A DNA stretch of 64,000 bases from Herbaspirillum sp. YR522 (GCF_000282575.1 NZ_AKJA01000015.1:1-64000), one strand, 5' to 3'; shown: positions 30,392-45,271, numbered from the stretch's first letter. Program-made: numbers and translations. Notes: generated from the letters alone by a model not told the origin.

Positions 30392-30811
30392 TCAACTGGC
30401 CACGAAGTGATTGAGCGGATAGCCGCGTTCTTTATAGAAGCGGTAGCGCTCGCGCCCGGCGCTGCGGTCGGCTTCCTGGTCGGCCACGATCTCGAGCATG
30501 CGTTCGAAGCGGGCGAAGTTCGACGGCGTCTGCGCCGACAGGTTGATCAGCACCTGGTGGTGCGGCAATTCGAGATCGTCGCGGGCGGTCAGGATGATCG
30601 GGGTTTGCGCTGCAAGCGCATCGCCGGCGCCGACGTGGGGCAGGAAGTCCTGCTCGGAAAAGGTCCACAGGGCCTGGTCCAGTTGCTGCAGCTCTTGCGC
30701 ATCGGTCGCGCGCAGCACGATCTTGCTGCCGGCGGCATGGGCCTTGCGCACCAGGCGGCAGACATAGGCGATCTTCTGCGGGACGTTGCTATGGAAGTCG
30801 ATACGGGTCAT
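30392..30811 (-). CDS. holC: DNA polymerase III subunit chi
   Basis: A 139-aa clamp-loader accessory subunit that links the holoenzyme to SSB. The start MTRIDFHSNVPQK, the LDQALWTFSEQDFLPH segment and the NLSAQTPSNFARFERMLEIV segment match HolC. No valS or pepA flanks it in the window; upstream is prlC. Confidence 0.93.
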   Translation of the reverse strand: MTRIDFHSNVPQKIAYVCRLVRKAHAAGSKIVLRATDAQELQQLDQALWTFSEQDFLPHVGAGDALAAQTPIILTARDDLELPHHQVLINLSAQTPSNFARFERMLEIVADQEADRSAGRERYRFYKERGYPLNHFVAS

Positions 30812-30874
30812 GGCGGAAGTATAAAGCCACTGCCGCCGCCGTGGGGTGCGGCGATGAAGTTCGGCGCCCCGGAT

Positions 30875-30905
30875 CGGGGAGGCGCCAAGACCGGGCGCCT
30901 CCCCG
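30875..30905 (-). terminator. GC-rich hairpin after prlC
   Basis: A 12-bp perfect stem (30875-30886 with 30894-30905) between the prlC stop and the holC start. No U run, so it may be a weak or Rho-assisted end. Confidence 0.45.
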
Positions 30906-30919
30906 CGTGCCGCAGCCGG

Positions 30920-32998
30920 TCAGGCAGCCATGCCGCTGTGGCGCAGCAACGCATCGATGCTGGGCTCGCGCCCACGGAAGGCCTTGAACGACTCGATTGC
31001 CGGGCGCGAGCCGCCGACCGCCAGGATCTCTTGCTGGAAGCGGCGCCCGGTTTCCAGCGACACCACGTTGCCACTCTCGGCCGCGGCCTCCTCGAAGGCA
31101 CCATAGGCGTCGGCAGACAGCACCTCGGCCCACTTGTAGCTGTAGTAACCGGCCGCGTAGCCGCCGGCGAAGATGTGCGAGAACGAATGCTGGAAGCGGT
31201 TGAATTCGGGCGGCCGGATCACGGCAATGCGCTCGCGCACGGCATCGAGCAGTTGCTGCACGGTCTGGCCGCCACCGACTTCATATTCGTGGTGGATCAG
31301 CATGTCGAACAGCGAGAACTCGACCTGGCGCAGTGTCTGCAGCCCGGACTGGAAGTTCTTGGCGGCAATCATCTTGTCGTACAGCGTGCGCGGCAGCTGG
31401 GCGCCGGTCTCGGCGTGCGAGGTCAGCTGCTGCAGCACGTCCCACTCCCAGCAGAAGTTTTCCATGAACTGCGAGGGCAACTCGACCGCGTCCCATTCGA
31501 CGCCCGAAATGCCCGAAACCCCCACTTCGTCAACCTGGGTCAGCATGTGATGCAGGCCATGTCCGAACTCATGGAACAGGGTAATGACTTCGTCGTGGGT
31601 AAACAGCGCCGCACGCGCCACTCCATCTACCACGACCGGTTCGGTGAAGTTGCACACCAGATAGGCGATCGGGGTCTGTACACCGCTGGCCGTCAGGCGC
31701 CGGGCCCGGGCGTCGTCCATCCAGGCGCCGCCGCGCTTGCCGCTGCGCGCATACAGGTCGAGATAGAACTGGCCGACCAGTTGGCCGTCGCGTTCGATGC
31801 GATAGAACTTGACGTCCTTGTGCCATACCGGCGCCGTATCGGCCTTGATGCTCACGCCGAACAACTGTTGCGCCACCTGGAACAGGCCGCCCACCACGCG
31901 TGGTTCGGGGAAGTACTGCTTCAGTTCCTGCTCGGAGAAGGCATAGCGCTGCTCACGCAGCTTTTCGGATGCATAGGTGCTGTCCCAGGCCTGCAGCGTG
32001 TCCAGTCCCAGCTTTTCGCGGGCGAAGTCCTTGAGCTCCTGGTAGTCCTTTTCGCCGAACGGACGGGCGCGCTGGCCCAGGTCTTCCAGGAACGCGATCA
32101 CCTCGGCCGGCGACTGCGCCATCTTCGGCACCAGCGAGACCTCGGCGAAGTTGGCATAGCCCAGCAGCTGTGCTTCTTCCTTGCGCAGGCGCAGGATGTC
32201 GTCGATGTTGGCGCTGTTGTCCCAGTCGGGCTTGCCGCCCAGTTCGGACGCCTTGGTCGCATTGGCGCGGTAGATCTTCTCGCGCAGCGCCCGGTTGTCT
32301 GCATATTGCAGTACCGGGAAGTACGAAGGGAAATGCAGCGTGAACTTGAAGCCCGGCTTGCCGTCCTTCTCGGCCCCCGCGCGCGCGGCCTGCCTGACGT
32401 CGTCGGGCAAGCCGGCCAGTTCGGCCTCGTCGTCCACGAACAGGGCGAAATCATTGGTGGCGTCGAGCACGTTTTCGGAGAAACGGGTGGTCAGCGCAGC
32501 GTGCTGCTCCTGGATCTCGGCAAAGCGTTCCTTCTGCTCGGCCGGCAATTCGGCACCGGACAGGCGGAAGTCGCGCACGGCGTTGTCGACCACCCGGCGC
32601 CGCGCCGGCGATAGCCGGGCAAAGGCCGGGCTGGCCTGCAGCGCCTTGTACTTGTCGAACAGCGCCAGGTTCTGGCCGAGATCGGTCCAGAATTCCACCA
32701 GGCGCGGCTGGTTCTCGTTGTAGGTCGCACGCAGCTCGGGCGTGTCCATCACCGAGTTCAGGTGCCCGACCACGCTCCAGGCGCGTCCCAGTTTTTCGGT
32801 GGCCGATTCCAGCGGCTCGACGAAGTTGTCCCAGGTGACCTCGGCCATCGGTGCCTCCAGTTCGGTCACCAGCCGGGCAGCGTCGGCCAGCAGCTTGTCC
32901 ACGGCCGGGGTGACGTGCTCGGGCTTGATGGCCTCGAACTGGGCATAGCCCGAGAAATCGAGCAGGGGGTTGGCGGCGATGTCGTTGGGTGTGGTCAT
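30920..32998 (-). CDS. prlC: Oligopeptidase A, M3 family
   Basis: A 692-aa cytosolic zinc metallopeptidase. The zinc motif HEFGHGLHH begins at residue 476 and the third ligand lies in the following EWDAVELPSQFMENF segment. Overall length and the C-terminal SFSHIFAGGYAAGYYSYKWAE segment match OpdA/PrlC, which degrades signal peptides and other oligopeptides. It lies 54 bases after folD on the same strand. Confidence 0.95.
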   Translation of the reverse strand: MTTPNDIAANPLLDFSGYAQFEAIKPEHVTPAVDKLLADAARLVTELEAPMAEVTWDNFVEPLESATEKLGRAWSVVGHLNSVMDTPELRATYNENQPRLVEFWTDLGQNLALFDKYKALQASPAFARLSPARRRVVDNAVRDFRLSGAELPAEQKERFAEIQEQHAALTTRFSENVLDATNDFALFVDDEAELAGLPDDVRQAARAGAEKDGKPGFKFTLHFPSYFPVLQYADNRALREKIYRANATKASELGGKPDWDNSANIDDILRLRKEEAQLLGYANFAEVSLVPKMAQSPAEVIAFLEDLGQRARPFGEKDYQELKDFAREKLGLDTLQAWDSTYASEKLREQRYAFSEQELKQYFPEPRVVGGLFQVAQQLFGVSIKADTAPVWHKDVKFYRIERDGQLVGQFYLDLYARSGKRGGAWMDDARARRLTASGVQTPIAYLVCNFTEPVVVDGVARAALFTHDEVITLFHEFGHGLHHMLTQVDEVGVSGISGVEWDAVELPSQFMENFCWEWDVLQQLTSHAETGAQLPRTLYDKMIAAKNFQSGLQTLRQVEFSLFDMLIHHEYEVGGGQTVQQLLDAVRERIAVIRPPEFNRFQHSFSHIFAGGYAAGYYSYKWAEVLSADAYGAFEEAAAESGNVVSLETGRRFQQEILAVGGSRPAIESFKAFRGREPSIDALLRHSGMAA

Positions 32999-33018
32999 GG
33001 GCTCTCGATTCGTTGGGT

Positions 33019-33041
33019 ACGCCCCGCACCATGCGGGGCGT
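33019..33041 (-). terminator. Hairpin between folD and prlC
   Basis: A 10-bp perfect stem (ACGCCCCGCA with its complement) and a 3-base loop, no U run. It is likely a transcript-stabilising or weak termination hairpin. Confidence 0.4.
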
Positions 33042-33052
33042 CATTCATTACA

Positions 33053-33898
33053 TCAGGACCGTTCGGCGGCTTCGATCGTGTTGACCAGCAGCATGGTGAT
33101 GGTCATGGGACCGACGCCACCCGGCACCGGAGTGATCCAGCCGGCCACTTCGCGTGCGTTGGCGAAGTCGACGTCGCCGCACAGCTTGCCGTTGTCGTCG
33201 CGGTTCATGCCGACGTCGATCACCACCGCACCCGGCTTGACCATGTCGGCGGTGACGATATTGCGCCGGCCGGTGGCCACCACCAGGATGTCGGCGCCAC
33301 GCGTATGGTGGCCCAGGTCGCGGGTCTTGGAGTTACAGATAGTGACGGTGGCACCGGCTTGCAAGAGCAACATCGCCTGCGGCTTGCCCACGATGTTGGA
33401 CGCGCCCACCACCACCGCATTGGCGCCGCGCACGGGATAGTCGATCGATTCGAGCATCTTCATGACGCCGTAGGGGGTGCACGGACGGAACAACGGCTGG
33501 CCGGTCATCAGCAGGCCGGCATTGCTGATATGAAAGCCGTCGACGTCCTTCTCGGGGGCGATCGCCTCGATCACCTTGTGCGAGTCGATATGCGCCGGCA
33601 GCGGCAGTTGCACCAGGATGCCGTTGATCTTGGGGTCGTGGTTGAGTGCGTCGATACGTGCCAGCAGGTCGGCCTCGGTCAGCGTGGCGTCGTATTTCTC
33701 GAACACCGAATGCAGGCCGTTGTCTTCGCAGGCCTTGACCTTGTTGCGCACATAGACTTGCGAAGCCGGGCTGTCGCCCACCAGGATCACCGCCAGTCCG
33801 GGCTGCTTGCCCTGTGCGGTCAGGGCAGCGGCGCGGCGGGCGACATCGGCGCGCAGTTGTTGGGAGAGCAGGTTTCCATCGATCAGTTGAGCTGGCAT
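33053..33898 (-). CDS. folD: Bifunctional methylenetetrahydrofolate dehydrogenase/cyclohydrolase
   Basis: A 281-aa enzyme of one-carbon metabolism. [18 protein letters not shown] carries the Tyr and Lys of the active site. The later [16 protein letters not shown] (NADP fold) and [10 protein letters not shown] signatures are all present. The ATG at 33898 is the only reasonable start. It diverges from gshA. Confidence 0.96.
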   Translation of the reverse strand: MPAQLIDGNLLSQQLRADVARRAAALTAQGKQPGLAVILVGDSPASQVYVRNKVKACEDNGLHSVFEKYDATLTEADLLARIDALNHDPKINGILVQLPLPAHIDSHKVIEAIAPEKDVDGFHISNAGLLMTGQPLFRPCTPYGVMKMLESIDYPVRGANAVVVGASNIVGKPQAMLLLQAGATVTICNSKTRDLGHHTRGADILVVATGRRNIVTADMVKPGAVVIDVGMNRDDNGKLCGDVDFANAREVAGWITPVPGGVGPMTITMLLVNTIEAAERS

Positions 33899-34043
33899 GG
33901 CAGATATAGAGGCAAAGAGGCTGAAAGGAGAGGGCGGCAGCCTCACATGGGGCCGGCTGCGCGCGGCGCAACCTGGAATTATAAAGCGTGCCGCGCCCGC
34001 GCAGGCAGCGCCAGCCCGTTCGACGTTGTCGGGAAGATAACAA

Positions 34044-34076
34044 AACCGTCCACCGCCACCGGCGTGGTCGGTTTTT
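34044..34076 (+). terminator. Terminator-like hairpin in the gshA leader
   Basis: An imperfect stem (AACCGTCCACCGCC against GGCGTGGTCGGTT, one mismatch and one bulge) followed by T5. No gene ends here on the plus strand, so it may be a leader attenuator of gshA. Confidence 0.35.
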
Positions 34077-34181
34077 CGGGACCAACGGCGACAATTGGCG
34101 TTTTCGGTTATGCTCCCGCAACCAAATCGCGAGCCCCCGTAGCAGGGCTTGTGCTGAATCGCCATTTTCAAGGACCACCGC

Positions 34182-35786
34182 ATGACCGATCTGCTGACCC
34201 GCCGCCTGCAACTGCTTGCCAGCGAGCAACACCTGGGCTTGCTCGGTGGCGGCTTGCGCGGCGTGGAGCGCGAGACCCTGCGCGTGGACCGGGCCGGCCA
34301 GCTGGCGCATACGCCGCATCCCGCCGCGCTCGGTTCGGCCCTCACCAATGAATTGATCACCACCGATTATTCGGAGTCGCTGGTCGAATTCATCACCCCG
34401 GCCGAGCCCGACATTGCCATCGCCCTGCAACGGCTCGACGAGATCCATCGCTTTGCCTATCCGCGCCTGGGCGGCGAGGTGTTGTGGAACGCCTCGATGC
34501 CGTGCGAGCTGCCGCCCGAGGACGAGATCCCGCTGGCCTGGTATGGCAGTTCCCACATCGGCATGCTCAAGCATGTATACAGGCGCGGCCTGGCGCTGCG
34601 CTACGGCCGCACCATGCAGTGCATCGCCGGCATCCACTACAATTTCTCGCTCGACGAGGGCCTGTGGGAGGCGCTGCGGGCTGGCGACGAGAGCGACGAG
34701 CGGGTCGACGTCTCGGTCTCGCGCCGTGATTACCAGTCGGAACGCTATATCGCGCTGATCCGCAATTTCCGTCGCTACAGTTGGCTGTTGATGTATCTGT
34801 TCGGTGCCTCGCCGGCGGTGGCCACCAATTTCCTGCGCGGCCGCCCGCACCAGCTCGAGACACTCTCGGCCGATACCCTGTACCTGCCCTACGGCACCAG
34901 CCTGCGCATGAGCGACCTGGGTTACCAGAACAATGCCCAGGCCAATATCACGCCGCACTACAACAACCTGCCGGCCTATATTCGCAGCCTCTCGCATGCG
35001 GTCAGCGAACCCTATCCGCCGTACGAGGCGATCGGCACCAAGCGCGACGGCGAGTGGGTGCAGATCAATACCAATATCCTGCAGATCGAGAACGAGTTCT
35101 ACTCGGCGATCCGTCCCAAGCGCGTGATCTACAGCGGCGAGCGCCCGGTGCAGGCGCTGTCGGCACGTGGCGTGCAGTACGTCGAGGTGCGCTGCATGGA
35201 CATCGATCCCTTCGATCCGCTGGGCATCAACCTGCAGACGGCGCGTTTCCTGGATGTGTTCCTGCACTTCCTGGCGCTGGAGCAGAGCTGCCTGACCTCC
35301 GACGCCGAAGGCGCCGAGAATCGCGCCAATTTCATGGCGACCGTCAAGCAAGGGCGCCAGCCCGGATTGCAATTGCAGTTCAAGGGGCAAGCCATCGGCC
35401 TGAGCCAGTGGGGCGGGCAACTGCTCGATCGCATGCAGGCGGTGGCCGAGTTGCTCGACCTGCATGCCGGCGGCAGCCAACACGGCGATGCCCTGGCGGC
35501 ACAACGCATCAAGCTGGCCGATCCGGACGCCACGCCGTCGGCCCGCGTATTGCGCGAGATCGGTGCCGCCGGCAATTCGTTTGCCGCCTTCGCGCTGCAA
35601 AACAGCACCCGCCAGGCCGAGCAGATGCTGGCGCGACCGCTCGATGCGGCCCGTACGGCCGAGTTCGAGGCCATGGTGCGTGCGTCGCTGCAAGCCCAGG
35701 ACGATATCGAACGGACCCAGATCGGGGACTTCGATACCTTCGTCGCCGCCTACCGCGCCAGCACGCTGGGCAATATCAGCGTCTAG
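34182..35786 (+). CDS. gshA: Glutamate-cysteine ligase, E. coli (type 1) family
   Basis: A 534-aa ligase making gamma-glutamylcysteine, the first step of glutathione synthesis. Similarity to the E. coli enzyme is evident throughout: [70 protein letters not shown]-type and IRPKRV segments. The C-terminal part is slightly diverged. gshB is not in the window. Confidence 0.95.
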   Translation: MTDLLTRRLQLLASEQHLGLLGGGLRGVERETLRVDRAGQLAHTPHPAALGSALTNELITTDYSESLVEFITPAEPDIAIALQRLDEIHRFAYPRLGGEVLWNASMPCELPPEDEIPLAWYGSSHIGMLKHVYRRGLALRYGRTMQCIAGIHYNFSLDEGLWEALRAGDESDERVDVSVSRRDYQSERYIALIRNFRRYSWLLMYLFGASPAVATNFLRGRPHQLETLSADTLYLPYGTSLRMSDLGYQNNAQANITPHYNNLPAYIRSLSHAVSEPYPPYEAIGTKRDGEWVQINTNILQIENEFYSAIRPKRVIYSGERPVQALSARGVQYVEVRCMDIDPFDPLGINLQTARFLDVFLHFLALEQSCLTSDAEGAENRANFMATVKQGRQPGLQLQFKGQAIGLSQWGGQLLDRMQAVAELLDLHAGGSQHGDALAAQRIKLADPDATPSARVLREIGAAGNSFAAFALQNSTRQAEQMLARPLDAARTAEFEAMVRASLQAQDDIERTQIGDFDTFVAAYRASTLGNISV

Positions 35787-35949
35787 CGGCAGCTTCCCCG
35801 GCTTGACCCGATGGCCATCGCTGCGGTGGCGGCCGCCGGCCGCCTGTTAGTTTTGCGCACTGCAAACCGCCCTCGGAGGCCTGCGATTCGATCCGCGCCT
35901 CGAAAATCATCGCCCGCAACGCCCCTGTTCATGCCGCTTTGCAGCAAAT

Positions 35950-35964
35950 TTTCATATTATGAAA
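35950..35964. promoter_or_regulatory. Candidate operator upstream of aceE
   Basis: Perfect palindrome TTTCATATTATGAAA, 15 bases before the -35 of the aceE promoter. It is a likely transcription factor site; the protein is unknown. Confidence 0.45.
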
Positions 35965-35978
35965 TCACTTATCGTAAT

Positions 35979-36006
35979 TTGAAAATCAAAAATTCCCTGT
36001 TAGAAT
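35979..36006 (+). promoter_or_regulatory. aceE promoter
   Basis: -35 TTGAAA (35979-35984), 16-base spacer, -10 TAGAAT (36001-36006) with an extended TGT just before it. It lies about 165 bases before the aceE ATG. Confidence 0.65.
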
Positions 36007-36172
36007 TCGTCGTCCTCAAGGCTGGAAGACCTTACATTAGCTGTTGAATCAGCTGTTGATATGGTCTTGCCGACATAGCCGGCGGCAACAGACAACGAAC
36101 GCATTGAACGACCCGACCGACCCGCTGAGTCCATCAGACCGGCAGGAGCCTTCAACAAACAGGAGACATGAC

Positions 36173-38869
<2,697 letters not shown>

Positions 38870-38887
38870 GTCTGCGCAGGCCAGGAC

Positions 38888-38921
38888 CATCCCCGCTTCA
38901 GTCGAACTGACCGCGGGGATG
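38888..38921 (+). other. Intercistronic hairpin between aceE and aceF
   Basis: CATCCCCGC (38888-38896) pairs with 38913-38921, with TCAGT/ACTGA inside. No U run follows, so it is probably an RNA-processing or stabilising hairpin rather than a stop. Confidence 0.45.
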
Positions 38922-39058
38922 TGTCTTGTGCGAGACCTCCCGAAAGCAGGAGGCCGGCGCCAGTCATGCCATACTCTGGCTGCGGCAGCAGGACCTTCAT
39001 AACGCGACACAGCAGTCCCCGGCCCATGGCGGGACCACAGAACAATGGAGCGCAACAG

Positions 39059-40723
39059 ATGAGTCAAGTCGAAGTAAAAGTCCCGGACATCGGCGATTTC
39101 AAGGAAGTCGAAGTCATCGAGGTGATGGTCAAGGTGGGCGACACGGTCAAGGTCGACCAGTCGCTGGTGACGGTCGAGTCCGACAAGGCCAGCATGGAAA
39201 TCCCGTCCAGCCAGGCGGGCGTGATCAAGGAAATCAAGGTCAAGGTCGGTGACAAGATCGCCGAGGGTTCGCTGCTGGTGATCGTCGAGGCCGATGGCGC
39301 CGGCGCCGCCCCGGCACCCCAGGCCGCAGCGGCGGCCCCGGCTGCAGCCGAGGCTTCGGCACCTGCACCTGCGGCGACGGCAGCTGCGGCGCCCGCACCA
39401 GCCGCAGCCGGTGGCGTGGTCGAGATCGAAGTGCCGGACATCGGCGACTTCAAGGAAGTCGAAGTCATCGAGGTGATGGTCAAGGTGGGCGACACGGTCA
39501 AGGCCGAGCAGTCGTTGCTGACCGTCGAATCCGACAAGGCCAGCATGGAGATTCCATCCAGCCATGCCGGCGTCATCAAGGAACTGAAGATCAAGCTGGG
39601 CGACAAGGTCGCCAAGGGCAGCATCATCGCCACGCTGGAAACCACCGGCGGTGCGCCTGCGGCGGCGCCGGCCGCGCAGGCTGCCGCCGCGCCGGCGGCA
39701 GCGCAGGCCTCGGCACCCGCACCTGCCGCGGCACCGGCCGCCGCCCCGGCTGCTCCGGTCATCGCCAGTGCATCGGCCGTCAACACCGGCGGCAAGGCGC
39801 ACGCGTCGCCATCGGTGCGCAAGTTCGCGCGCGAACTGGGAGTGGACCTGGGCCGCGTGCCGGCGACCGGCCCCAAGGGCCGTATCCTGCAGATCGACGT
39901 GCAGAACTTCGTCAAGGGCGTCATGGCCGGCAGCACGCAAGTCGCTGGCGCACCGGGCAAGAACGGCAGTGGCGCCGGCATGGACCTGTTGCCGTGGCCG
40001 TCGCTGGACTTCAGCAAGTTCGGCAACACCGAGCTGCTGCCGCTGTCGCGCATCAAGAAGATCAGCGGTCCCAACCTGCACCGCAACTGGGTGATGATCC
40101 CGCACGTGACGCAATTCGACGAAGCCGATGTCACCGAGCTCGAAGAATTCCGCAAGACCTCCAACGACGCCTATGCCAAGGCCAAGTCGCCGGTCAAGCT
40201 GACCATGCTGGCGTTCGTCATCAAGGCCAGTGTCGCGGCCCTGAAGAAATTCCCGGCCTTCAATTCGTCGCTGGATGCCAAGGGCGAAAACCTGATCCTG
40301 AAGCAGTACTACAACATCGGCTTCGCGGCCGACACGCCGCAAGGCCTGGTGGTGCCGGTGATCAAGAACGCCGACCAGAAGAGCATCGGCCAGATCGCCC
40401 AGGAGATGGGCGAGCTGTCGGCGCAGGCGCGTGACGGCAAGCTCAAGCCGGCCGACATGCAGGGCGCGACGTTCACCATCTCGTCCCTGGGTGGCATTGG
40501 CGGCACCGCCTTCACGCCCATCATCAACGCCCCCGAAGTGGCGATCCTGGGCTTGTCCAAGTCGACCATCAAGCCGGTGTGGGACGGCAAGCAATTCGCG
40601 CCGCGCCTGATCCTGCCGACTTCGTTGTCCTACGACCACCGGGTGGTGGACGGCGCCATGGGCGCCCGCTTCTCGGCCTACCTGGCCGAAGTGCTGGGCG
40701 ACCTGCGCAAGTCGCTGCTGTAA
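39059..40723 (+). CDS. aceF: Pyruvate dehydrogenase E2 (dihydrolipoyl acetyltransferase), two lipoyl domains
   Basis: A 554-aa protein. Two N-terminal lipoyl domains carry Lys43 and Lys160 in [10 protein letters not shown], joined by Ala/Pro linkers. A peripheral-subunit binding domain ([17 protein letters not shown]) follows near 245. The catalytic domain ends with SYDHRVVDG (His527). It transfers the acetyl group to CoA. DNA of the two lipoyl domains is nearly identical over about 60 bases. Confidence 0.97.
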   Translation: MSQVEVKVPDIGDFKEVEVIEVMVKVGDTVKVDQSLVTVESDKASMEIPSSQAGVIKEIKVKVGDKIAEGSLLVIVEADGAGAAPAPQAAAAAPAAAEASAPAPAATAAAAPAPAAAGGVVEIEVPDIGDFKEVEVIEVMVKVGDTVKAEQSLLTVESDKASMEIPSSHAGVIKELKIKLGDKVAKGSIIATLETTGGAPAAAPAAQAAAAPAAAQASAPAPAAAPAAAPAAPVIASASAVNTGGKAHASPSVRKFARELGVDLGRVPATGPKGRILQIDVQNFVKGVMAGSTQVAGAPGKNGSGAGMDLLPWPSLDFSKFGNTELLPLSRIKKISGPNLHRNWVMIPHVTQFDEADVTELEEFRKTSNDAYAKAKSPVKLTMLAFVIKASVAALKKFPAFNSSLDAKGENLILKQYYNIGFAADTPQGLVVPVIKNADQKSIGQIAQEMGELSAQARDGKLKPADMQGATFTISSLGGIGGTAFTPIINAPEVAILGLSKSTIKPVWDGKQFAPRLILPTSLSYDHRVVDGAMGARFSAYLAEVLGDLRKSLL

Positions 40724-40790
40724 GCGGTGCCAGGCGTGCCGGCCAGTGCCGGCACGCGCATGGACAACAGAACATAACGGAGTCAAGACA

Positions 40791-42572
<1,782 letters not shown>

Positions 42573-42595
42573 GCATCAGGATCCGGCCTGCCGGA

Positions 42596-42631
42596 AATGC
42601 CGCCCAGTCGTTGGCTGGGCGGCATTTTTTT
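42596..42631 (+). terminator. Terminator of the aceE-aceF-lpdA operon
   Basis: A 12-bp perfect stem (AATGCCGCCCAG at 42596-42607 with 42615-42626) and T7, 23 bases after lpdA. Confidence 0.9.
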
Positions 42632-43045
42632 CGACTATCATCCAGCTCGGCACGTCGGCTGCGGTGCGTGCGCCAAGGCGACGGGCGCCGGCCTACGATA
42701 TTACGTTTGCCTACGACCGGGACAATAGGTGCTTGCGCCAGCACTGGATGTCGGTCAACGGAAAATTCTCCGCGGTGACGGCAAGGGATGTCAGGCATGT
42801 CGCGCACCACTATGGACTGCTCGGGCTGGTCAACGAAGCCGTCGAGCAAGCGACCCATGCGTTGGCCTCGTGGACTGAACTGGCAAGGATGCGGGCGTGC
42901 CGCAAGCGCAGAGCGGGCACATTGGACGCACGATCGACGATCTGCGACTGGCCTTCTAACCGGCCCAGGCACGTCTGAACAGGCCAGCCTCGCGCCAGCG
43001 CTTCGACAGGCCAGCCATTTCAGTTGTGATACCTGACCCAGACCC
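42632..43045. other. Intergenic stretch after the pyruvate dehydrogenase operon
   Basis: About 414 bases with no convincing gene. A 104-codon plus-strand frame (42664-42978) has no ribosome site and an unfamiliar Arg-rich product, so I do not call it. Confidence 0.5.
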
Positions 43046-44464
43046 TCACACCAGCTTGCCTGGATTCATGATCAGGTTGGGATCGAAGGCCTGCTTGATG
43101 CGCATCATCAATTCCATCTCCAGCGGCTGCTTGTAGTGCTTCAGTTCGTCGCGCCGCAGTTGCCCCACGCCGTGTTCGGCGCTGATACTGCCGTTCAGGC
43201 GCGCGACCAGGTCATGCACCAGCCGGTTCAGCACCAGCGTGGCGTGCCTGAGCTCATCATAGGTCGACGACAGCGCGATCATCACATTGAAGTGCAGGTT
43301 GCCATCGCCCAGGTGGCCGAAGTTGATGATCTCGCAGCCGCCCAGGCCGGAACCGGCGATTGCCTCTTCGGCCGCATGCGTGAACGGCGCCAGCGACGAG
43401 ATCGGCAGTGCGATGTCGTGCTTGATCACCTTGCCGGCGCGTACCTGCGCCTGCGAAATGCCTTCGCGCAGTTTCCATAGCGCCGCGCTCTGGGCCTGGC
43501 TGGCGCAGAACATGGCATCGGCGATCAGCCCGTCTTCCAGCGCCTGTCCCAGTACGTCTTCCAGCATCCGCTGCAGGCCGCTGTCCTCGGTGTCGGCCAG
43601 TTCGACCAGGGCATTGAATACGGTCGGTTGCGCCAGCGGCGCGCGGGTCTGGTCTACCTGCGCCAGTACCAGCGCCAGCGATGCGGCCGACATCATCTCG
43701 AACGCCACCAGGCGCTCGCCGCAGCGCGCCCGGGTGCGGGCCAGCAGCTCGACCAGTTGTTCCAGCGAATCGGCGCCGACCCAGGCGGTGGCGCGCGCAT
43801 GAGACTGCGCGAACAGCTTGAGCACGGCGCCGGTGATGATGCCCAGCGTGCCTTCGGAACCGATGAACAGATCGCGCAGGTCGTAGCCGGTGTTGTCCTT
43901 GCGCAGCGCACGCAGTCCATTCCAGATCCGGCCATCGGGCAACACCACCTCCAGTCCCAGCGCCAGCTCGCGCATGTTGCCAAAGCGCAGCACGGCGATG
44001 CCGCCGGCGTTGGTGGCGAGGTTGCCGCCCACCGTACAACTGCCTTCGGCGCCCAGGCTCAACGGAAAATAGCGGCCCACCTCCTGCGCCGCCTGCTGCG
44101 CATTGGCCAGGATCACGCCGGCGTCGACCGTCATCGTGTTGTTGATCGGATCGACCTCGCGGATGCGGTTCATGCGGGTGGTCGACAGGATCACCTGGGC
44201 GCCGCTGTCGTCGGGCGTGGCGCCGCCGCTCATGCCGGTGTTGCCCCCTTGCGTGACGATCGGGGTGTGGGTCACATGGCACAGCCGCACCACCTCGGCG
44301 GTCTCGGCGGTATTGGCCGGACGCACCACGGCGGCGACGCGCCCCTGCCATTTGCCCAGCCAATCCTTGAGGTAGGGCGCTTGCGCATCGAGGTCGGTGA
44401 CCAGGCCGGCGTCACCGACGATGGCGCGCAGCTGTGTCAGCAGTTGTTCGGTATCGTGGCTCAT
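43046..44464 (-). CDS. FAD-binding 2-hydroxyacid dehydrogenase (GlcD / D-2-hydroxyglutarate type)
   Basis: A 472-aa flavoprotein of the VAO fold. The FAD-binding PP loop is VTQGGNTGMSGGATP, with GGNLATNAGGIAVLRFG following. The C-terminal domain has NFGHLGDGNLHFNVM and SAEHGVGQLRRDELKHYK, typical of D-lactate, glycolate and D-2-hydroxyglutarate dehydrogenases. The start at 44464 (MSHDTEQ) has GGAG upstream; an ATG at 44476 is less well placed. It begins one base after the racemase stop, in the same operon. It probably oxidises a 2-hydroxyacid formed in the cluster's pathway. Confidence 0.87.
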   Translation of the reverse strand: MSHDTEQLLTQLRAIVGDAGLVTDLDAQAPYLKDWLGKWQGRVAAVVRPANTAETAEVVRLCHVTHTPIVTQGGNTGMSGGATPDDSGAQVILSTTRMNRIREVDPINNTMTVDAGVILANAQQAAQEVGRYFPLSLGAEGSCTVGGNLATNAGGIAVLRFGNMRELALGLEVVLPDGRIWNGLRALRKDNTGYDLRDLFIGSEGTLGIITGAVLKLFAQSHARATAWVGADSLEQLVELLARTRARCGERLVAFEMMSAASLALVLAQVDQTRAPLAQPTVFNALVELADTEDSGLQRMLEDVLGQALEDGLIADAMFCASQAQSAALWKLREGISQAQVRAGKVIKHDIALPISSLAPFTHAAEEAIAGSGLGGCEIINFGHLGDGNLHFNVMIALSSTYDELRHATLVLNRLVHDLVARLNGSISAEHGVGQLRRDELKHYKQPLEMELMMRIKQAFDPNLIMNPGKLV

Positions 44465-44465
44465 C

Positions 44466-45152
44466 TCAGGCTCCATGCCAGTTCATCCTTACCCGCCCGA
44501 TGGCCATGGCGACGGCGGCCTGGCTGGGCTCGACCACCGGCACGCCCAGCGCCTGTTGCAGCGCCTGGCGATATTGCGCCATGCCGGCGCAACCCATGAC
44601 GATCACATCGGCGCCGTGTTCGTCGCGCAGGCGGTGGCCGACCTCGATCATGCGTGCCAGCGTGCGCTCGGCCTGCGACAGTTCGGTCACGTTCAGGCCT
44701 ATCGCCAGCTCTGCCGCCACCCGCGCCTGCAGCCCCATGGCGCCGTAGGCGCGCAGGTGGCGCGGGATGGAGCGCTCGAGGATGGCGATCACGCCCACCC
44801 GCTGGCCTAGGGTCAAGGCGGTGAGCAGGCCGCTCTCCATGATGCCCAGCACAGGCACCTCGACCGCTTCGCGCAGCACGTGCAGGCCGGGGTCGGAAAA
44901 GCAGGCGACGACGAAGGCCGCCGCACGCGCCTGCAGCGAGCGCGCCAGCGCCACCAGCGGCAGGGCTACCGCTTCGACATCGTGTTGGCTCTGGATGCCA
45001 GCCGGCCCGCTGGGCAGCGACAGGCATTCGATGTCGGGGCCGCCGGCCATGCGCAGCGGCGCCATGGCAGCGTCGATGCCGTCGGTGACGCCCTGGGTGC
45101 TGTTGGGATTGATGACGAAGATGGTCTGGCGCGCGGACGAAGGATTGGACAT
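44466..45152 (-). CDS. Asp/Glu/hydantoin racemase family protein
   Basis: A 228-aa cofactor-independent racemase. The two catalytic Cys are Cys84 (VACFSDPGL) and Cys188 (VMGCAGMA), and IFVINPNSTQGVTDGI is the N-terminal phosphate/substrate loop of the hydantoin racemase group. It would interconvert D- and L-hydantoins or related substrates so that the D-specific hydrolases nearby can use both. The ATG at 45152 is chosen over the longer frame. It diverges from a LysR gene. Confidence 0.85.
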   Translation of the reverse strand: MSNPSSARQTIFVINPNSTQGVTDGIDAAMAPLRMAGGPDIECLSLPSGPAGIQSQHDVEAVALPLVALARSLQARAAAFVVACFSDPGLHVLREAVEVPVLGIMESGLLTALTLGQRVGVIAILERSIPRHLRAYGAMGLQARVAAELAIGLNVTELSQAERTLARMIEVGHRLRDEHGADVIVMGCAGMAQYRQALQQALGVPVVEPSQAAVAMAIGRVRMNWHGA

Positions 45153-45241
45153 GGTCAGTGGGCGGGAAGCGGAAGGCCAAGGGATACGACCACTGTACCC
45201 CACGCCGCCGGGCATGCTCCTTGCTCATTTGTCGGTTCCCC

Positions 45242-45256
45242 TTAACATCCGGTTAT
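45242..45256. promoter_or_regulatory. LysR operator, site 1 (TTAAC-N5-GTTAT)
   Basis: TTAACATCCGGTTAT between the racemase and lysR starts, 15 bases before the lysR ATG. It matches the copy at 46201 in 12 of 15 positions. Confidence 0.6.
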
Positions 45257-45271
45257 GCATGGTGGAGACTC

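Larger units (their letters stand above)
35787..36172. other. AT-rich control region of the pyruvate dehydrogenase operon
   Basis: 386 bases without a gene. The AT content rises sharply at about 35940-36010, where a 15-bp palindrome and an extended -10 promoter are seen (listed separately). Confidence 0.6.

Noticed and set aside
42664-42978. 104-codon plus-strand frame after lpdA
   Set aside because: No ribosome site, Arg-rich product without family features, directly after a strong terminator. A decayed gene cannot be excluded.
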